In this document: positions 63,229 to 64,000 of the stretch, piece by piece
How the letters are laid out: each line of letters starts with the position of its first letter
Numbering within the stretch: position 1 is the stretch's first letter
NCBI RefSeq assembly: GCF_021155765.1
Contig: NC_060106.1
Span: 5,773,501-5,837,500, forward strand
DNA: 64,000 bases
Source of the DNA: Diprion similis
Taxonomy: Eukaryota; Arthropoda; Insecta; Hymenoptera; Diprionidae
Direction: 5' to 3'
Translations under genes and position numbers: made by a program
The notes under the pieces: generated by a model
The model's database searches: none
What the model was told of the DNA's origin: nothing
Seen by the model: the letters and a program-made list of their open reading frames with translations, nothing else

Positions 63229-63353
63229 ATGTGGCATGCCCGTAAACCGTTTTTTGGCTCGGATAATTTCAGTACTCGCTTCCGGCTCGCCTTCAGCTCG
63301 TTCTGAGATCTTTATCCTTACCAAAAAACAGGCGGTTTACGGGCATGCCACAT
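63229..63353. repeat. 125-bp inverted-repeat element abutting the previous hairpin
   Basis: ATGTGGCATGCCCGTAAACC at 63229-63248 is matched by its reverse complement near 63334-63353. The pairing extends into CCAAAAAA/TTTTTTGG, giving arms of about 28 nt with a 4-nt gap. The tight junction with the upstream hairpin suggests a compound insertion. Confidence 0.7.
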
Positions 63354-64000
63354 AAATAGCTAATTTCGGTTGATTAGATATCGTCAATTGCCTGGCGATT
63401 CTCTTAAATTTTCCACCCGTTCTTTGTTTCCCGAAAGTTTTTACTGAATCTATTTATTCGACAAGCTGAAGTCGTCCATCTGAGGAATGATCTTCTAGTA
63501 ACTATAGAAATCATTGTATTTGCCGTCGTCACACCGATTCGACTAAATAAAAGACCAAAGCATGATGAAGAGTAAATCTTTCTCACATCACGCGCTTTCA
63601 AACTGTGAAATTGACTTTTTCCCATACCGCGACAAATAGATGTTTCGACGGACTAAATAGTACATCCATAACTCCAATCAACTCGAAATTCTATGTACAC
63701 TTTCGCAGCTAAACAAGCATTGGAAACATAATCTGATCGGTTTGAACAGCCGACGAAATTTCTCCCGCATTACGTACGAATTTGTCCTGCGTTATAGACA
63801 CGTGTAGAAAATCATTCAGGTTTAAAAAACGATCCACCATGGCTCCAACATGGATGAACTATTATTATATGACCTATTACACAACGTCCATATGAATTCC
63901 ACCACTCCCCTAAGCGGTTCCATCTGATTTAGCACAAACACGCGCAGCATCGCGTTAGTCAAAGTTGATCCGACGATTGCGTGTTCGGCGATTTAATTGG
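63354..64000. other. Right edge, probably intron of the forked-like gene
   Basis: The next upstream exon must end in phase 1, and I found no convincing one here, so this is likely intronic. Confidence 0.4.

Noticed and set aside
62896..63324. 142-codon minus-strand ORF
   Set aside because: Runs through the nested hairpins and both inverted-repeat units; it is a by-product of the repeat and does not fit the forked-like splice phases.
1..64000. tRNA, rRNA, CRISPR array, telomeric TTAGG array
   Set aside because: No A/B-box pair with a foldable cloverleaf, no rRNA-like sequence, no regular direct repeat with unique spacers, and no TTAGG run was seen by eye.

Overview
This is a 64 kb piece of animal nuclear DNA, most likely from an insect. 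I favour Hymenoptera, but only as an inference from gene content and texture. It is AT-rich and gene-poor, with GT-AG introns, many microsatellites and small non-coding repeats. There is no bacterial operon structure, no rRNA or tRNA gene that I could recognise, and no transposase or reverse-transcriptase ORF. Two genes can be supported strongly. Both lie on the minus strand in the right-hand third.

Gene 1 (49479 down to 41341) is a complete SLC17-family major facilitator transporter, of the 'putative inorganic phosphate cotransporter/sialin-like' type common in insects. Eight coding exons join with matching phases to a 514-residue protein. The first exon codes only 8 residues and lies 5.3 kb upstream of the second, so it is the least certain. 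One 84-nt intron is in frame and has no stop codon, so the unspliced form also reads through.

Gene 2 (from beyond the right edge down to the stop at 55630) is the C-terminal 597 residues of a forked/espin-type actin-bundle protein. Nine exons with perfectly matching phases are visible. They carry poly-Asn and poly-Pro tracts, a QLRRTN actin-binding-like motif, two IPxWKRQxLAxK motifs and a conserved [15 protein letters not shown] tail. The 5' exons lie outside the window.

The left 41 kb holds no coding exon I can defend. It alternates AT-rich DNA with short GC/CpG-rich islands (near 3.9, 8.3-8.9, 13.6, 19.1-19.6, 33.9-34.2, 36.5, 38.3-38.7 and 39.3-39.6 kb). It also contains microsatellites, two MITE-like inverted-repeat elements (21.05 and 28.6-29.2 kb) and two candidate TATA+Inr core promoters (30.2 and 31.46 kb).

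The most unusual structures are two foldback minisatellites, at 51.73-52.30 kb and 36.05-36.40 kb. Each has arms built from a different degenerate unit of about 15 bp. The arms point in opposite directions around a short centre. The architecture recalls Drosophila Foldback (FB) elements, but these are small and have no coding part. A third, compound hairpin element (62.98-63.35 kb) sits next to the forked-like exons.
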